The translations under genes were made by a program, and so were the position numbers. A DNA stretch of 64,000 bases. Origin: JAEMQF01 sp963850525. GTDB lineage: Bacteria > Pseudomonadota > Gammaproteobacteria > Burkholderiales > Burkholderiaceae_C. The stretch spans positions 434,001 to 498,000 of the forward strand of contig CAWKLQ010000001.1 in NCBI GenBank assembly GCA_963850525.1, read 5' to 3'. The notes beneath the pieces are model-generated. The model worked only from the letters and a program-made list of their open reading frames with translations, had not been told where the DNA came from and did no database searches. This document shows, piece after piece, positions 15,775 through 25,251 of this stretch (within the stretch, counting starts at the first letter, position 1; the number at the start of each line of letters is the position of its first letter).

Positions 15775-16521
15775 TCAGCCGCGCCCGACAAACGGCATCT
15801 TCGTCGCCATCACGGTGAGGAAGAGCACGTTCGCCTCGATCGGCAGGCTCGCCATGTGCACGACGGAGTTGGCCACATGCGCGACGTCCATGCGGTCTTC
15901 GACTTTCATTTCACCATTGGCCTGGGGCACGCCTTGGGTCATGCGCAGCGTCATCTCGGTGACGGCGTTGCCGATGTCGATCTGCCCCACGGCGATGTCG
16001 TAAGCGCGGCCGTCGAGCGACGCGGCTTTGGTGAGCCCGGTGATGGCGTGCTTCGTCGCCGTATAGGGCGAGCTGAACGGGCGCGGCGCGTGCGCCGAAA
16101 TCGAGCCGTTGTTGATGATGCGCCCGCCGCGCGGCGTCTGCGCCTTCATCATGCGAAACGCCTCTTGCGTGCACAGGAACGCGCCGGTCAGGTTCACGTC
16201 GACGACGGTCTTCCACTGCTCGAAAGTAATGTCTTCCAGCGGCACCGGCGGCGAGCCCGTGCCGGCGTTGTTGAACAGCAGGTCCAGGCGGCCGAAGGCC
16301 TTCTTCGTTGCCGCGAACAGCGCCTTCACGGACTCGGGTTTGCCGGCGTCGGTGGGAACGGCGAGCGCGTTGCGCCCGAGCTCGCCGGCTTGCACGACGG
16401 TTTCCTGCAAGGCGTCAGCGCGCCGCCCGGCGAGCACGACGCGGTAGTCGGCGCGCAACAGCGCCAACGCGGTGGCCCGGCCGATGCCGCTGCCGGCGCC
16501 GGTGACGATTGCAATTTTCAT
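15775..16521 (-). CDS. SDR family oxidoreductase
   Basis: A 248-residue classical short-chain dehydrogenase. The cofactor loop is TGAGSGIGRATA near the N-terminus, NNAG lies in LLFNNAGTGSP, the catalytic Ser in NNGSISAH, and the YxxxK pair in SPYTATKHAITG. The substrate is not recognisable. The ATG at 16521 overlaps the stop codon of the upstream BPSS1780 gene (ATGA), so the two are translationally coupled; GGAG lies upstream of the start. It converges on the fusion gene with a 12-bp gap. Confidence 0.88.
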   Translation of the reverse strand: MKIAIVTGAGSGIGRATALALLRADYRVVLAGRRADALQETVVQAGELGRNALAVPTDAGKPESVKALFAATKKAFGRLDLLFNNAGTGSPPVPLEDITFEQWKTVVDVNLTGAFLCTQEAFRMMKAQTPRGGRIINNGSISAHAPRPFSSPYTATKHAITGLTKAASLDGRAYDIAVGQIDIGNAVTEMTLRMTQGVPQANGEMKVEDRMDVAHVANSVVHMASLPIEANVLFLTVMATKMPFVGRG

Positions 16522-17330
16522 AGAGTCTCCTGAATGGTGGTGGGGTCGTCGTCTTGCACGAAGCAGTCGGCGAAGGTGAAGTACAACGAGGCATAGAACA
16601 CGGTCGAGAAGAACAGCGAGGCCGGCATCGCAAACAGGGCGAGCAAGCGCGTCTGGCCGATGGCGAGCAGGAGCAGATTCATCAGCAGGGAAAGGCCGAC
16701 GATGACGCCCGTCCACGTCAAGGCGTAGACGGTGAACGCAGCCTTGTTGCGCCAGCACGCGACCGTGCTGAAAAACAGTGCCTTCGAAGCCCCGAGCCCG
16801 CCCCAATGGACGAGCGCAGGGGCGTGCCAGAACGGCAAGGACAGCGCCGCGGCCAAGCCGAAACGCAGCATCAGGCCGAAGTGCAATTGCGGGTTACGCA
16901 AGCGTTCGGCGATTTGCTCGGGCGGCGTCTTGGCCTCGCCCAACAGCTGGAGCAGCGCGTCCAGCGTTCCGCCGTCGGCAAAGTCGCTGAGCGCCATGAT
17001 GAGCAGCGTTGCCGCGGCGTAACCCGCGCCGAGCTGGCTGAGCGCGACGAGGCGTGCCTTTCCCGACTTCAGCGGCTCGGTGAACGCCACAGGCAATGGC
17101 GATCGCCCCTTGGTTGCGCTGCGCGTTCCGATCATGAAGCCCAGCGTGGCCAGCGGCAACCCGGCGAGCAGCAAGAAGGTGCCGACGAGCGGCAACAAGG
17201 CAAACACGAACAAGGCGAACATGAACGCCGCGAAGACCGCCGAAAAGGCGAGTGGCTGCTTGAAAAATACAGCGAACCCCTGGCGCACCCAGACGGCGCC
17301 TCGTGCAGGGGCGGCGAGTTGAAGTTTCAT
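16518..17330 (-). CDS. BPSS1780-family membrane protein
   Basis: A 270-residue inner-membrane protein with about six hydrophobic segments. The N-terminus MKLQLAAPARGAVWVRQGF and the C-terminal FYASLYFTFADCF match the BPSS1780 family, widespread in Burkholderiales and of unknown function. It lies between thrB and the SDR gene on the same strand and overlaps the SDR start by four bases. No catalytic motif is visible. Confidence 0.75.
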   Translation of the reverse strand: MKLQLAAPARGAVWVRQGFAVFFKQPLAFSAVFAAFMFALFVFALLPLVGTFLLLAGLPLATLGFMIGTRSATKGRSPLPVAFTEPLKSGKARLVALSQLGAGYAAATLLIMALSDFADGGTLDALLQLLGEAKTPPEQIAERLRNPQLHFGLMLRFGLAAALSLPFWHAPALVHWGGLGASKALFFSTVACWRNKAAFTVYALTWTGVIVGLSLLMNLLLLAIGQTRLLALFAMPASLFFSTVFYASLYFTFADCFVQDDDPTTIQETL

Positions 17331-17359
17331 AGGCGTTGACGGATCTCAGTGTCGGGCGC

Positions 17360-18319
17360 TCAGCTGCGCAAGAAGTGCCATGGCGTGGCTATCCGCGCGC
17401 GCAAGACGCGCTCAAACGGGGCGGGATCGTGGGCTTTGAGGATGTGTGCGTCGCGAGGCAAGTACAAATCCCACAGCCGGGAGAGCCAAAAACGCAACGC
17501 GGCAGCTCGCATCATCGCAGCAAGCAGGCGCGACTCGTCGCCGGTGAGGGGCCGGACCGCATCGTACGCGCTGATGAATGGGTGCGCGAGCGCTTCGTTA
17601 AGTCGGCCCGACTCGGCGTCGCTGCACCAGTCGTTCAAGCAGACCGCGATGTCGAACAGCAAGGCGTCGACACCGGCAAAGTAGAAATCGAAGAAGCCGG
17701 TGAGCCGGTCCCCCTCGAACACGACGTTATCGCGGAACAGATCGGCGTGAATCGGCCCGCGCGGCAAGTTCGCGCAGGCCGGCGAATTCGCAAGCTGGAC
17801 CTGAAACGCGAGTTCGGATTCGAGCAGGTCGCGCTGCGCTGTGCTCAGGTGCGCCATCACCAATTTCGAGGTGTCCAGCCACCACGCCAGGCCGCGCAAG
17901 TTGGGCTGATGCATTGCAAAGTCCTGGCCGGCAAGGTGCATGCGCGCCAGCGTTGCGCCCACGCTTGCACAATGCGCCGCGTCGGGTGCCAGGTGGTGGC
18001 GGCCGGGCAGTCGGTCGACGACCGCTGCGGGTTTGCCCCGCAGCGTATGCACGAGCTCGCCGTGCGCGTCGGCGTGCGGCTCGGGAACGGGAATCGCGCG
18101 CTGCGCCAGGTGTTTCATCAGGCGCAGATAAAAAGGCAGTTGCGCGGCGCTCAGGCGCTCGAACACGGTGAGCACGTACTGGCCGGTGTCGGTGTCGGCG
18201 AAGTAATTGGTGTTTTCGATGCCACCGCTGCAAGGGCTCAGCGCCTGCAACGAGCCGAGCCCCAGGCGCGCCAGCAGCGCCGCAGCGTCGGGCAACGGAA
18301 CTTCGGTGTAAACCGCCAC
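17360..18319 (-). CDS. thrB: Homoserine kinase (ThrB, APH-like type)
   Basis: A 319-residue kinase of the aminoglycoside-phosphotransferase fold that phosphorylates L-homoserine in threonine synthesis. It begins AVYTEVPLPDAAALL and contains GGIENTNYF (nucleotide loop), YVLTVFE with the region expected to bind ATP, GPIHADLFRDNVVF (catalytic loop, Asp in HADLFRDN) and GFFDFYFAG (metal-binding DFG-like). It is unrelated to the GHMP-type ThrB of enterobacteria. The start codon is GTG at 18317-18319, four bases after the DUF2782 stop, so the two genes form one unit. Confidence 0.92.
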   Translation of the reverse strand: MAVYTEVPLPDAAALLARLGLGSLQALSPCSGGIENTNYFADTDTGQYVLTVFERLSAAQLPFYLRLMKHLAQRAIPVPEPHADAHGELVHTLRGKPAAVVDRLPGRHHLAPDAAHCASVGATLARMHLAGQDFAMHQPNLRGLAWWLDTSKLVMAHLSTAQRDLLESELAFQVQLANSPACANLPRGPIHADLFRDNVVFEGDRLTGFFDFYFAGVDALLFDIAVCLNDWCSDAESGRLNEALAHPFISAYDAVRPLTGDESRLLAAMMRAAALRFWLSRLWDLYLPRDAHILKAHDPAPFERVLRARIATPWHFLRS

Positions 18320-18323
18320 GGGT

Positions 18324-18623
18324 CTAAAAACTCAGCACGTGCCAGACGCTCTGACCCACCGCGCCGCGCGTCGCGTTCGGGCCGGCCGGCTGGCTGCCCG
18401 AGCCGTCACCCGTGATGATCTGGTACGCCGTGCCAGAGCCGCGTTTGGGCATCACGACGATTCGCTGCACCTGACCGCGCACGCGCAGTTCCTCGACGCG
18501 CACGTTGTCGTCTTCGATCACCAAGACCTCGACCTTGGGTTCGATGGGCACGCGCAGCGCACGCTCCTGCGCCTGGCAAGGCAGCGCCGCGGCCAGTGTG
18601 ATCAACCCGAGGCGCCAGTTCAT
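18324..18623 (-). CDS. DUF2782 family protein
   Basis: A 99-residue protein with an N-terminal hydrophobic signal-like segment (LGLITLAAALPCQAQ) and then a small beta-rich domain containing VRVEELRVRGQVQRIVVMP and YQIITGDG, the DUF2782 pattern. These proteins are small, exported and often encoded next to thrB and polA in betaproteobacteria; their role is unknown. The ATG at 18623 is preceded by a TAGAAT hexamer. The gene is divergent from polA with a 61-bp gap. Confidence 0.8.
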   Translation of the reverse strand: MNWRLGLITLAAALPCQAQERALRVPIEPKVEVLVIEDDNVRVEELRVRGQVQRIVVMPKRGSGTAYQIITGDGSGSQPAGPNATRGAVGQSVWHVLSF

Positions 18624-18630
18624 GGGAGCG

Positions 18631-18636
18631 ATTCTA
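18631..18636 (-). promoter_or_regulatory. -10-like element of DUF2782-thrB
   Basis: On the minus strand TAGAAT ends 7 nt before the DUF2782 ATG with no ribosome binding site between them. It is one half of a divergent promoter pair with polA. Confidence 0.4.
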
Positions 18637-18672
18637 TGGGTTGCCTCCCGTCGGCCTCGCGCCGCCTTGGCT

Positions 18673-18678
18673 GACAAT
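18673..18678 (+). promoter_or_regulatory. -10-like element of polA
   Basis: GACAAT ends 6 nt before the polA ATG (spacer CCGCGC), again without a ribosome binding site. Confidence 0.4.
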
Positions 18679-18684
18679 CCGCGC

Positions 18685-21432
18685 ATGAGTGACAAGACGA
18701 TGCTGCTGGTGGATGGTTCGAGCTACTTGTACCGGGCCTACCACGCCATGCCCGACCTGCGCAGCCCGGACGGCTTTCCCACCGGAGCGATCCACGGCGT
18801 GATCGCGATGCTCAAGCTGCTGCGCAAGCAATTCGACGCCGAGCACGCGGCGTGTGTCTTCGACGCGAAGGGTCCGACGTTTCGCGACGCGTGGTACCCG
18901 CAGTACAAGGCGCAGCGCGCGCCCATGCCCGAGCCTTTGGTGCAGCAGATCGAGCCGATCCACGAGGCCGTCGCGCTGCTCGGCTGGCCGGTGCTGATGG
19001 TGCCGGGAATCGAAGCCGACGATGCGATCGGCACGCTGGCGACGATCGCTGCGCAAAGCGGCCATCGGGTCATCGTTTCCACCGGCGACAAAGACCTGGC
19101 GCAGCTTGTCAATCAGAACGTCACGCTGATCAATACGATGAGCAACGAAACGCTCGACATCGCCGGCGTCAACGCCAAGTTCGGCGTTTCCCCGCAGCGC
19201 ATCGTCGACTACCTGACCTTGATGGGCGACAGCGTCGACAACATTCCGGGCGTCGAAAAAGTCGGCCCGAAGACCGCAGCGAAATGGATTGCCGATTACG
19301 GCTCGCTGGACGGCGTGATTGCCGCTGCGGCGGCTATCAAGGGTGTGGCCGGCGAGAACTTGCGCAAGGCGCTCGACTGGCTGCCCCAAGGCAAGCGCCT
19401 TGTCACAGTGCGCACCGATTGCGACTTGAGCGGCCACGTCTCCGGCTACCCGGCGCTTGAGGCGCTGCGCTTGCGCGACGTGCAGCGTGAGGCGCTGCTC
19501 GAGTTCTTCGCGCGCTACGGATTCAAGACATGGAGGCGCGAACTCGAAGGTGCCGGCGCGCCAAGTGCCACGACGCCCGATTCGGTGGCGCAGGAGGCAG
19601 CTGCGGCCCCACCCGCGCCGCCGACCGAAAAGCACTACGAAACGATTCTGAGCTTGGCAGCGCTGGAGGCTTGGCTCGCGAAGATCGTGGCGGCGGAATT
19701 GACGGCGATCGACACCGAGACCGATTCGCTCGACGCCATGTCGGCACGCATCGTCGGCATTTCGCTCGCCGTGGCGCCCTTCGCCGCCGCCTACATCCCG
19801 CTGCGCCACTCCTACGCCGGCGCGCCAGATCAACTGGCCATTGACGCGGTGCTGGCGCGCCTCAAGCCCTGGCTGGAAGACCCGAAAGCCGCCAAGCTCG
19901 GGCAGAACATCAAGTACGACACGCACGTCTTCGCCAACGCCGGAATCACGGTTCGCGGCTATGTGCATGACACCCTGCTCGAGAGCTACGTTCTCGAAGC
20001 GCACAAGCCGCACAGCCTGGAGAGCCTGGCGTTGCGCCATCTGGGCCGCCACGGCCTGAGCTATGAAGACGTGTGCGGCAAGGGCGCACACCAGATTCCG
20101 TTTGCCCAGGTCGATATCGCGAGGGCAGCCGAGTATTCGTGTGAAGACAGCGAAATGACGCTGCAGGTGCACCAGACCTTGTGGCCGCAGCTTCAAGCGC
20201 ACACCGGCATGACCGATGTCTATCGGCGCATCGAAGTGCCCGCGGCAGCGGTGCTGGGCCGCATCGAGCGCCACGGCGTGCTCATCGACTCGCAGCTGCT
20301 GGCGCGGCAAAGCCAGGAACTCGCGGCGCGAATGGTTGCTCTGGAGGCGCAGGCACATGAGCTTGCGGGCCAGCCGTTCAACCTGGGCAGCCCGAAGCAG
20401 ATCGGCGAAATTCTGTTCGGCAAACTCGGCTTGCCGGTGAAGCGCAAAACCGCGAGCGGTGTGCCGTCAACCGACGAAGACGTTCTCACCGAACTCGCCG
20501 CCGACTATCCGCTGCCCGCCAAGCTGCTCGAGCACCGCAGCCTGTCCAAGCTGAAGGGCACGTACACCGACAAGTTGCCCTTGATGGTGAACCCCGCCAC
20601 CGGGCGCGTGCACACCAACTATGCACAGGCCGTCGCCGTGACGGGGCGCCTGGCGAGCAACGACCCGAACCTGCAGAACATTCCGATTCGCACGGCGGAG
20701 GGCCGACGTGTGCGCGAGGCCTTCATCGCGCCGCCCGGCCACGTGATCCTGAGCGCCGACTACTCGCAAATCGAGCTGCGCATCATGGCGCACATCAGCG
20801 CCGACCCAGGTCTATTGAAAGCCTTTGCGCAAGGCCTGGACGTGCACCGCGCCACCGCGAGCGAGGTGTTCGGCGTCGCGCCCATGGAGGTGAGCAGCGA
20901 ACAGCGCCGCTACGCGAAGACGATCAACTTCGGCCTGATCTACGGCATGGGCGCGTTCGGTCTGGCCACGAGTCTGGGCATCGAGCGCAGCGCCGCCACC
21001 GCCTACATCCAGCGTTACTTCGAGCGCTTTGCCGGCGTGAAGCGCTACATGGACCAGACCAAGGCGCGTGCCGGCGAACTCGGTTACGTGGAAACGTTGT
21101 TCGGCCGGCGCATCTACTTGCCCGAAATCAAGGGCGGCAACGGCCCGCGCAAGAGTGGCGCGGAGCGTCAGGCGATCAACGCGCCGATGCAGGGCACGGC
21201 GGCCGACCTCATCAAACTCGCGATGATCGCCGTGCAGGATTTGCTGGATCGCGAGCAGCGCGGTACGGCGATGATCATGCAGGTGCACGACGAACTCGTC
21301 TTCGAAGTGCCGCACGCCGAACTCGACTGGGCGCGCGACGCAGTGCCCAAGACGATGGCGGCGGTTGCCGATCTTGCCGTGCCTTTGCTTGCTGAAGTGG
21401 GGGTTGGAGCGAACTGGGACGAGGCGCACTGA
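18685..21432 (+). CDS. polA: DNA polymerase I
   Basis: A 915-residue family A polymerase for Okazaki-fragment processing and repair. Three domains are visible: the 5'-nuclease (LLVDGSSYLYRAYHA at the start, GDKDLAQLV), a 3'-5' exonuclease with the acidic residues of AIDTETDSLDAM still in place, and the polymerase with motif A DYSQIELRI, motif B KTINFGLIYGMG and motif C HDELVFEVP. The length is close to E. coli Pol I. The ATG at 18685 (MSDKTMLLVDG) is chosen because upstream codons have no family similarity and would run into the divergent DUF2782 gene. Confidence 0.97.
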   Translation: MSDKTMLLVDGSSYLYRAYHAMPDLRSPDGFPTGAIHGVIAMLKLLRKQFDAEHAACVFDAKGPTFRDAWYPQYKAQRAPMPEPLVQQIEPIHEAVALLGWPVLMVPGIEADDAIGTLATIAAQSGHRVIVSTGDKDLAQLVNQNVTLINTMSNETLDIAGVNAKFGVSPQRIVDYLTLMGDSVDNIPGVEKVGPKTAAKWIADYGSLDGVIAAAAAIKGVAGENLRKALDWLPQGKRLVTVRTDCDLSGHVSGYPALEALRLRDVQREALLEFFARYGFKTWRRELEGAGAPSATTPDSVAQEAAAAPPAPPTEKHYETILSLAALEAWLAKIVAAELTAIDTETDSLDAMSARIVGISLAVAPFAAAYIPLRHSYAGAPDQLAIDAVLARLKPWLEDPKAAKLGQNIKYDTHVFANAGITVRGYVHDTLLESYVLEAHKPHSLESLALRHLGRHGLSYEDVCGKGAHQIPFAQVDIARAAEYSCEDSEMTLQVHQTLWPQLQAHTGMTDVYRRIEVPAAAVLGRIERHGVLIDSQLLARQSQELAARMVALEAQAHELAGQPFNLGSPKQIGEILFGKLGLPVKRKTASGVPSTDEDVLTELAADYPLPAKLLEHRSLSKLKGTYTDKLPLMVNPATGRVHTNYAQAVAVTGRLASNDPNLQNIPIRTAEGRRVREAFIAPPGHVILSADYSQIELRIMAHISADPGLLKAFAQGLDVHRATASEVFGVAPMEVSSEQRRYAKTINFGLIYGMGAFGLATSLGIERSAATAYIQRYFERFAGVKRYMDQTKARAGELGYVETLFGRRIYLPEIKGGNGPRKSGAERQAINAPMQGTAADLIKLAMIAVQDLLDREQRGTAMIMQVHDELVFEVPHAELDWARDAVPKTMAAVADLAVPLLAEVGVGANWDEAH

Positions 21433-21451
21433 GCCGAAGGCCTGGCGAACT

Positions 21452-22510
21452 TCAGCCGAAGACCTCGTGGATGTCGACGCTCGGGCTGTGCCCCACTTTG
21501 GCACTGTGCGCGTCGACCCAGGCTTGCCCGCAGGCGCGTCCTTCGTCGCGCAAACGCTCCAGAAACGGCCCGTGGGCGAGCAGCTTCGTGTCGCTGCGTT
21601 GCAGGCTTGCCTGTGCGGTGCTGTCGACCATGTGAAAGCGCGTTCCTCGCAAGCGCCGCTCCAGGCGCCCCAAGGGCAACCATGCGCCGGAGGCGAACTG
21701 CGCTGCGTTCACGAACATTCGCATCTCGCGCATGAAGTGCGCGCTGAAGGCGATCTCCATGGCGCGCTCGGCGATTTGCTCGCCGCTCTGCGGTGTGGTT
21801 TCGTAGCGCAGCGGGCTCAGCAGCACGAGCAGGATGTCGCGCGCACGGCAGTCGTAAAACAAGGGGTAGACGGCAGGGTTGGCCGAATAGCCGCCGTCCC
21901 AGTAGGGCTCGCCCTCGATGATCACGGCGCGCTGCATTTTCGGCAGGCACGCCGAGGCGAGCAGCACGTCGGAGGTGAGTTCGGTGTCGCGGAACAACCG
22001 CGTCTTGCCGCTGTTCGTTTGGGTTGCCGCGATGAACAGCTTGAACGGGCTGTCCTTGCGCAATGCCTCGAAGTCGACGTGCTTGTTCAGCAAGTCGCGC
22101 AGCGGATTCAGGTCCAACGGGTTGAGTTGCGCCGGCGTGAACATTCCAGCCCACTGCATGAGGAACTTGCCGGTGCTCGAAACGCCTATCGACTCGCCGC
22201 TGCCTTGCACGAGCATTCCCATTCCCTGCGTTCTTCCGAGTGCCGACCAAAAGCGATTCAGCGCGTCGCGTGCGCCCTCGCGCCCGCCTTTGCGCCAACC
22301 TTCCGCCAGAATCACCGCATTCATGGCGCCGGCGCTGGTGCCGCTGAGGCCCTCAAAACTCAGGCGCGGGTCGGCGAGCAAGGCGTCGAGCACGCCCCAG
22401 GTGAACGCCCCATGCGCGCCGCCGCCTTGCAAGGCGAGGTTCAGCGACGGAGGCATGCGTGCCAGTCCCCGCCGCAGGCGGCTGAACCATGTGTGCGTCT
22501 GGGCGGTCAT
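21452..22510 (-). CDS. Patatin-like phospholipase family protein
   Basis: A 352-residue patatin-domain acyl hydrolase. The oxyanion loop is LQGGGAHGAFTWGVLD, the nucleophile elbow GTSAG gives Ser59, and the catalytic Asp is in WDGGYSANP. The patatin domain spans roughly residues 24-230; the rest is specific to a bacterial subgroup. Substrates are probably phospholipids or other acyl lipids. The start at 22510 is supported by AAGGAG at proper spacing. It is convergent with polA, 19 bp away. Confidence 0.88.
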   Translation of the reverse strand: MTAQTHTWFSRLRRGLARMPPSLNLALQGGGAHGAFTWGVLDALLADPRLSFEGLSGTSAGAMNAVILAEGWRKGGREGARDALNRFWSALGRTQGMGMLVQGSGESIGVSSTGKFLMQWAGMFTPAQLNPLDLNPLRDLLNKHVDFEALRKDSPFKLFIAATQTNSGKTRLFRDTELTSDVLLASACLPKMQRAVIIEGEPYWDGGYSANPAVYPLFYDCRARDILLVLLSPLRYETTPQSGEQIAERAMEIAFSAHFMREMRMFVNAAQFASGAWLPLGRLERRLRGTRFHMVDSTAQASLQRSDTKLLAHGPFLERLRDEGRACGQAWVDAHSAKVGHSPSVDIHEVFG

Positions 22511-22640
22511 TGGGCTCCTTCGTGGGGCAGGGCGCGTCTCCAGGGCTGGAACGCGCGGCGCGACTGCATGCCGATGGTAGATCGCCCGCATCGCTGACCA
22601 TTGTCATGAATCTGTCGCAATCGCGTCATAAACTGAGTCG

Positions 22641-24707
22641 ATGAACGATGCGACGCGGGTTGCCAGGCTGGAAGTTCCGGCGCTATTGAACCGCGAGCGC
22701 GCCATCCTCGACTTCAATCGACGCGTCCTTGCGCAGGCGCAGCGGCCTGACGTGCCGCTGCTCGAGCGCTTGCGCTACGTGTGCATCGTCTCGTCGAACA
22801 TGGACGAGTTTTTCGAAGTCCGATTCGCCGACTACATCGAGGCGGCGCGGCGCCGTGGCACGGGTGTCTCGGCGAGCGATGTGGCGGCGGTGGCGGCCGA
22901 CGCGCATGCGCTGATCGATAGTCAGTACGCAGTCTTCAACGACGAAGTCATGCCGGCGCTGACGGAACAGGGAATACGCATCGTCAGCCATCAGGAACGG
23001 ACACAGGCGCAGGCGCGCTGGGTCGAGAAGTTCTTCAATGCCCAGGTGCGGCCCTTGCTTGTCCCCATCGGCTTGGACCCCGCCCACCCCTTTCCCCAAG
23101 TGGCGAACAAGTCGCTCAACTTCATTGCCCGGTTGACAGGGCAAGACGCGTTCGGGCGCGCGAATACGATCGCCATCGTCAAAGTCCCCCGCGTCTTGCC
23201 GCGCGTCATCAAGCTTCCCGCGCATCTCAGCGGCAACGGCCAGTGCTTCGTGCTGCTGACCAGCGTGATTCGGGCTCACCTTGCCGAACTGTTTCCGCGG
23301 CGTGTCGTTGAGGCGTTTTCGCAGTTCCGTGTGACGCGCGACTCCGATCTGGATGTCGACGAAGACGACGTGACGAACTTGCGCCAGGCGCTGCGCAAAG
23401 GGCTGACGACACGCCACTTCGGTCAGGCGATCCGCCTCGAGGTCGTCGATTCCTGCCCGACCGAGCTGGTGGAATTCCTGCTGCAACAGTTCGGGCTTCC
23501 CGGCAGTGCCTTGTACCGAGTCAACGGCCCAGTGAACCTGGTGCGGCTGAACGAACTCATCGATCAGGCCGACGCGCCCAAGCTGCGCTTCAGGCCGTTC
23601 GACCCCGTCTGGCCTGCGGCGTTGTCGCGCCAGCAACCCATCTTCGAGCAGCTGCAGAAGGGCGACGTGCTTCTGCACCATCCGTTCGAATCCTTCGAGC
23701 CGGTTGTGCAGTTCTTGCGCGAGGCGGTGCACGACGTGGACGTGCTCGCGATCCGGCAGACGATTTACCGCACCGGCGCCGAGTCGCCCTTGATGGACTT
23801 GCTGATCGAGGCGGCGCGCCGCGGCAAGGAGGTCACCTGCGTCGTCGAGCTCAAGGCGCGTTTCGAGGAAGAGGCGAACATCAACTGGGCCGAGCGGCTC
23901 GAGGCCGTGGGGGCGCAGGTGGTGTACGGTATCGTCGGCCTCAAGACGCACGCCAAGCTGCTGCTGCTGACGCGCCGCGAGGGCGCCCGGCTGCGCCGCT
24001 ATGCGCACCTGTCCACAGGCAACTACAACCCCAAGTCGGCGCGCCTGTACACCGACATCGGCTACTTCACCGCGGATCCGGAGTTGACTGCCGACGCTGA
24101 CGCCGTGTTCCAGCAGCTCGCCAGCCTGGGCCGGATGAAGCCGAGGCGGGTGCTGCTGCAAGCACCTTTCACCCTGCACAAACACATGATTGCGCAGATT
24201 GCGCGCGTGCGCGACGCCGCCGCAGCGGGGCACGACGCACGCATTGTCGTCAAGCTCAACGCGCTGACCGACGTGCCTCTGATTGAAGCGCTGCTCGGCG
24301 CAGCGCGCGCCGGCGCGCGCATCGACTTGCTGGTGCGCGGGGCGTGCTTGCTGCCGGCGTCGATTCCGCAGGTGACGGATCGGATCCGCGTGCGTTCCGT
24401 CGTGGGGCGGTTTCTCGAACATTCGCGCGTCATCTACTTCCGCTGGGGCAGCCACAGGGACGACGAGGCGCTGTACCTGTCCAGCGCCGATTGGATGGGG
24501 CGCAACATGTTCGGCCGCATCGAAGTCGCCTGGCCGGTGCGCGATTGGAAGCTGCGCCAGCGGATCATCGACGAGTGCCTTGTGCCTTACCTGCACGATG
24601 GTCTGGATGCCTGGGATTTGCACGCCGACGGCAGCTACGCACGTGTCGACACGCACGGGGCAAGCGCTCAACAAGCGCTGCTCGCCCGATTTGCCGGGGC
24701 CGCGTGA
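22641..24707 (+). CDS. ppk: Polyphosphate kinase 1
   Basis: A 688-residue enzyme that polymerises the gamma-phosphate of ATP into polyphosphate. The N-terminal domain has LLNRERAILDFNRRVLAQA and SSNMDEFFEVR. Two phospholipase-D-like domains follow; the autophosphorylated His is expected in LRRYAHLSTGNYNP. ATP- and metal-binding residues lie in IRQTIYRTG and ARFEEEANINWAE. The length is standard. The stop codon overlaps the start of sixA by one base, so the two are co-translated. Confidence 0.96.
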   Translation: MNDATRVARLEVPALLNRERAILDFNRRVLAQAQRPDVPLLERLRYVCIVSSNMDEFFEVRFADYIEAARRRGTGVSASDVAAVAADAHALIDSQYAVFNDEVMPALTEQGIRIVSHQERTQAQARWVEKFFNAQVRPLLVPIGLDPAHPFPQVANKSLNFIARLTGQDAFGRANTIAIVKVPRVLPRVIKLPAHLSGNGQCFVLLTSVIRAHLAELFPRRVVEAFSQFRVTRDSDLDVDEDDVTNLRQALRKGLTTRHFGQAIRLEVVDSCPTELVEFLLQQFGLPGSALYRVNGPVNLVRLNELIDQADAPKLRFRPFDPVWPAALSRQQPIFEQLQKGDVLLHHPFESFEPVVQFLREAVHDVDVLAIRQTIYRTGAESPLMDLLIEAARRGKEVTCVVELKARFEEEANINWAERLEAVGAQVVYGIVGLKTHAKLLLLTRREGARLRRYAHLSTGNYNPKSARLYTDIGYFTADPELTADADAVFQQLASLGRMKPRRVLLQAPFTLHKHMIAQIARVRDAAAAGHDARIVVKLNALTDVPLIEALLGAARAGARIDLLVRGACLLPASIPQVTDRIRVRSVVGRFLEHSRVIYFRWGSHRDDEALYLSSADWMGRNMFGRIEVAWPVRDWKLRQRIIDECLVPYLHDGLDAWDLHADGSYARVDTHGASAQQALLARFAGAA

Positions 24708-25168
24708 TGGACTTGATCTTGTGGCGCCACGCCGAAGCGTTCGATGCCCGCGACGGGCAAGACGATCTTTCGCGAGGGCTCACCCCCAAGGGCGAACGCC
24801 ACGCGCAGCGCATGGCGCAGTGGTTGAATCGGCGCATGGCAGAGACGACGCGCGTTCTCGTTTCGCCGGCCTTGCGTTGCCAGCAAACCGCCGCCGCGCT
24901 GGAGAAGAAGTTCAAAACCTTGCCCGAGTTGGCGACGGATGCCGAAGTGCAGTCGCTGCTCGACGCCGCACGCTGGCCCGACTCGAGCGCGCCGGTGCTG
25001 TTGGTCGGCCACCAGCCGACGCTCGGAATGCTCGCTGCTCATCTGCTCACCGGCGCGCCGCACGCGCTGTCGGTGAAGAAGGGGTGCGTCTGGTGGTTGC
25101 GCAGCCGTGACCGTGAAGGCCTGGCCGATGTGACCTTGTACGCGGTGCAGTCGCCCGACAACTGCTGA
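24707..25168 (+). CDS. sixA: Phosphohistidine phosphatase SixA-like
   Basis: A 153-residue histidine phosphatase. The catalytic RHA-type motif is LWRHAEAF close to the N-terminus, and the second His lies in LLVGHQPTLGMLA. SixA in E. coli removes phosphate from phosphohistidine proteins (ArcB, nitrogen PTS). The position directly behind ppk, sharing its stop/start TGATG, places it in the polyphosphate operon. A role beyond histidine dephosphorylation is not visible. Confidence 0.85.
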   Translation: MDLILWRHAEAFDARDGQDDLSRGLTPKGERHAQRMAQWLNRRMAETTRVLVSPALRCQQTAAALEKKFKTLPELATDAEVQSLLDAARWPDSSAPVLLVGHQPTLGMLAAHLLTGAPHALSVKKGCVWWLRSRDREGLADVTLYAVQSPDNC

Positions 25169-25207
25169 CCGGGCGCGCGCAAGCTCGGCGCACGCGGCTT
25201 CAAACGA

Positions 25208-25237
25208 TTTATACTGTTTATACGGTATATTTCGTAT
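25208..25237 (+). promoter_or_regulatory. AT-rich repeated promoter/operator
   Basis: Two tandem 9-mers, TTTATACTG (25208-25216) and TTTATACGG (25217-25225), are followed by an inverted repeat ATACG...CGTAT (25220-25237). The stretch is strikingly AT-rich for this genome and ends 14 bp before the ATG of the lysine-rich protein. TATACT could be a -10 element. Confidence 0.45.
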
Positions 25238-25251
25238 CGAAGGAGCACCCC

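Noticed and set aside
25205..25240. A LexA (SOS) box before the Lys-rich gene
   Set aside because: CTGT is present but the matching ACAG at the required spacing is not; the symmetry seen is ATACG/CGTAT instead.
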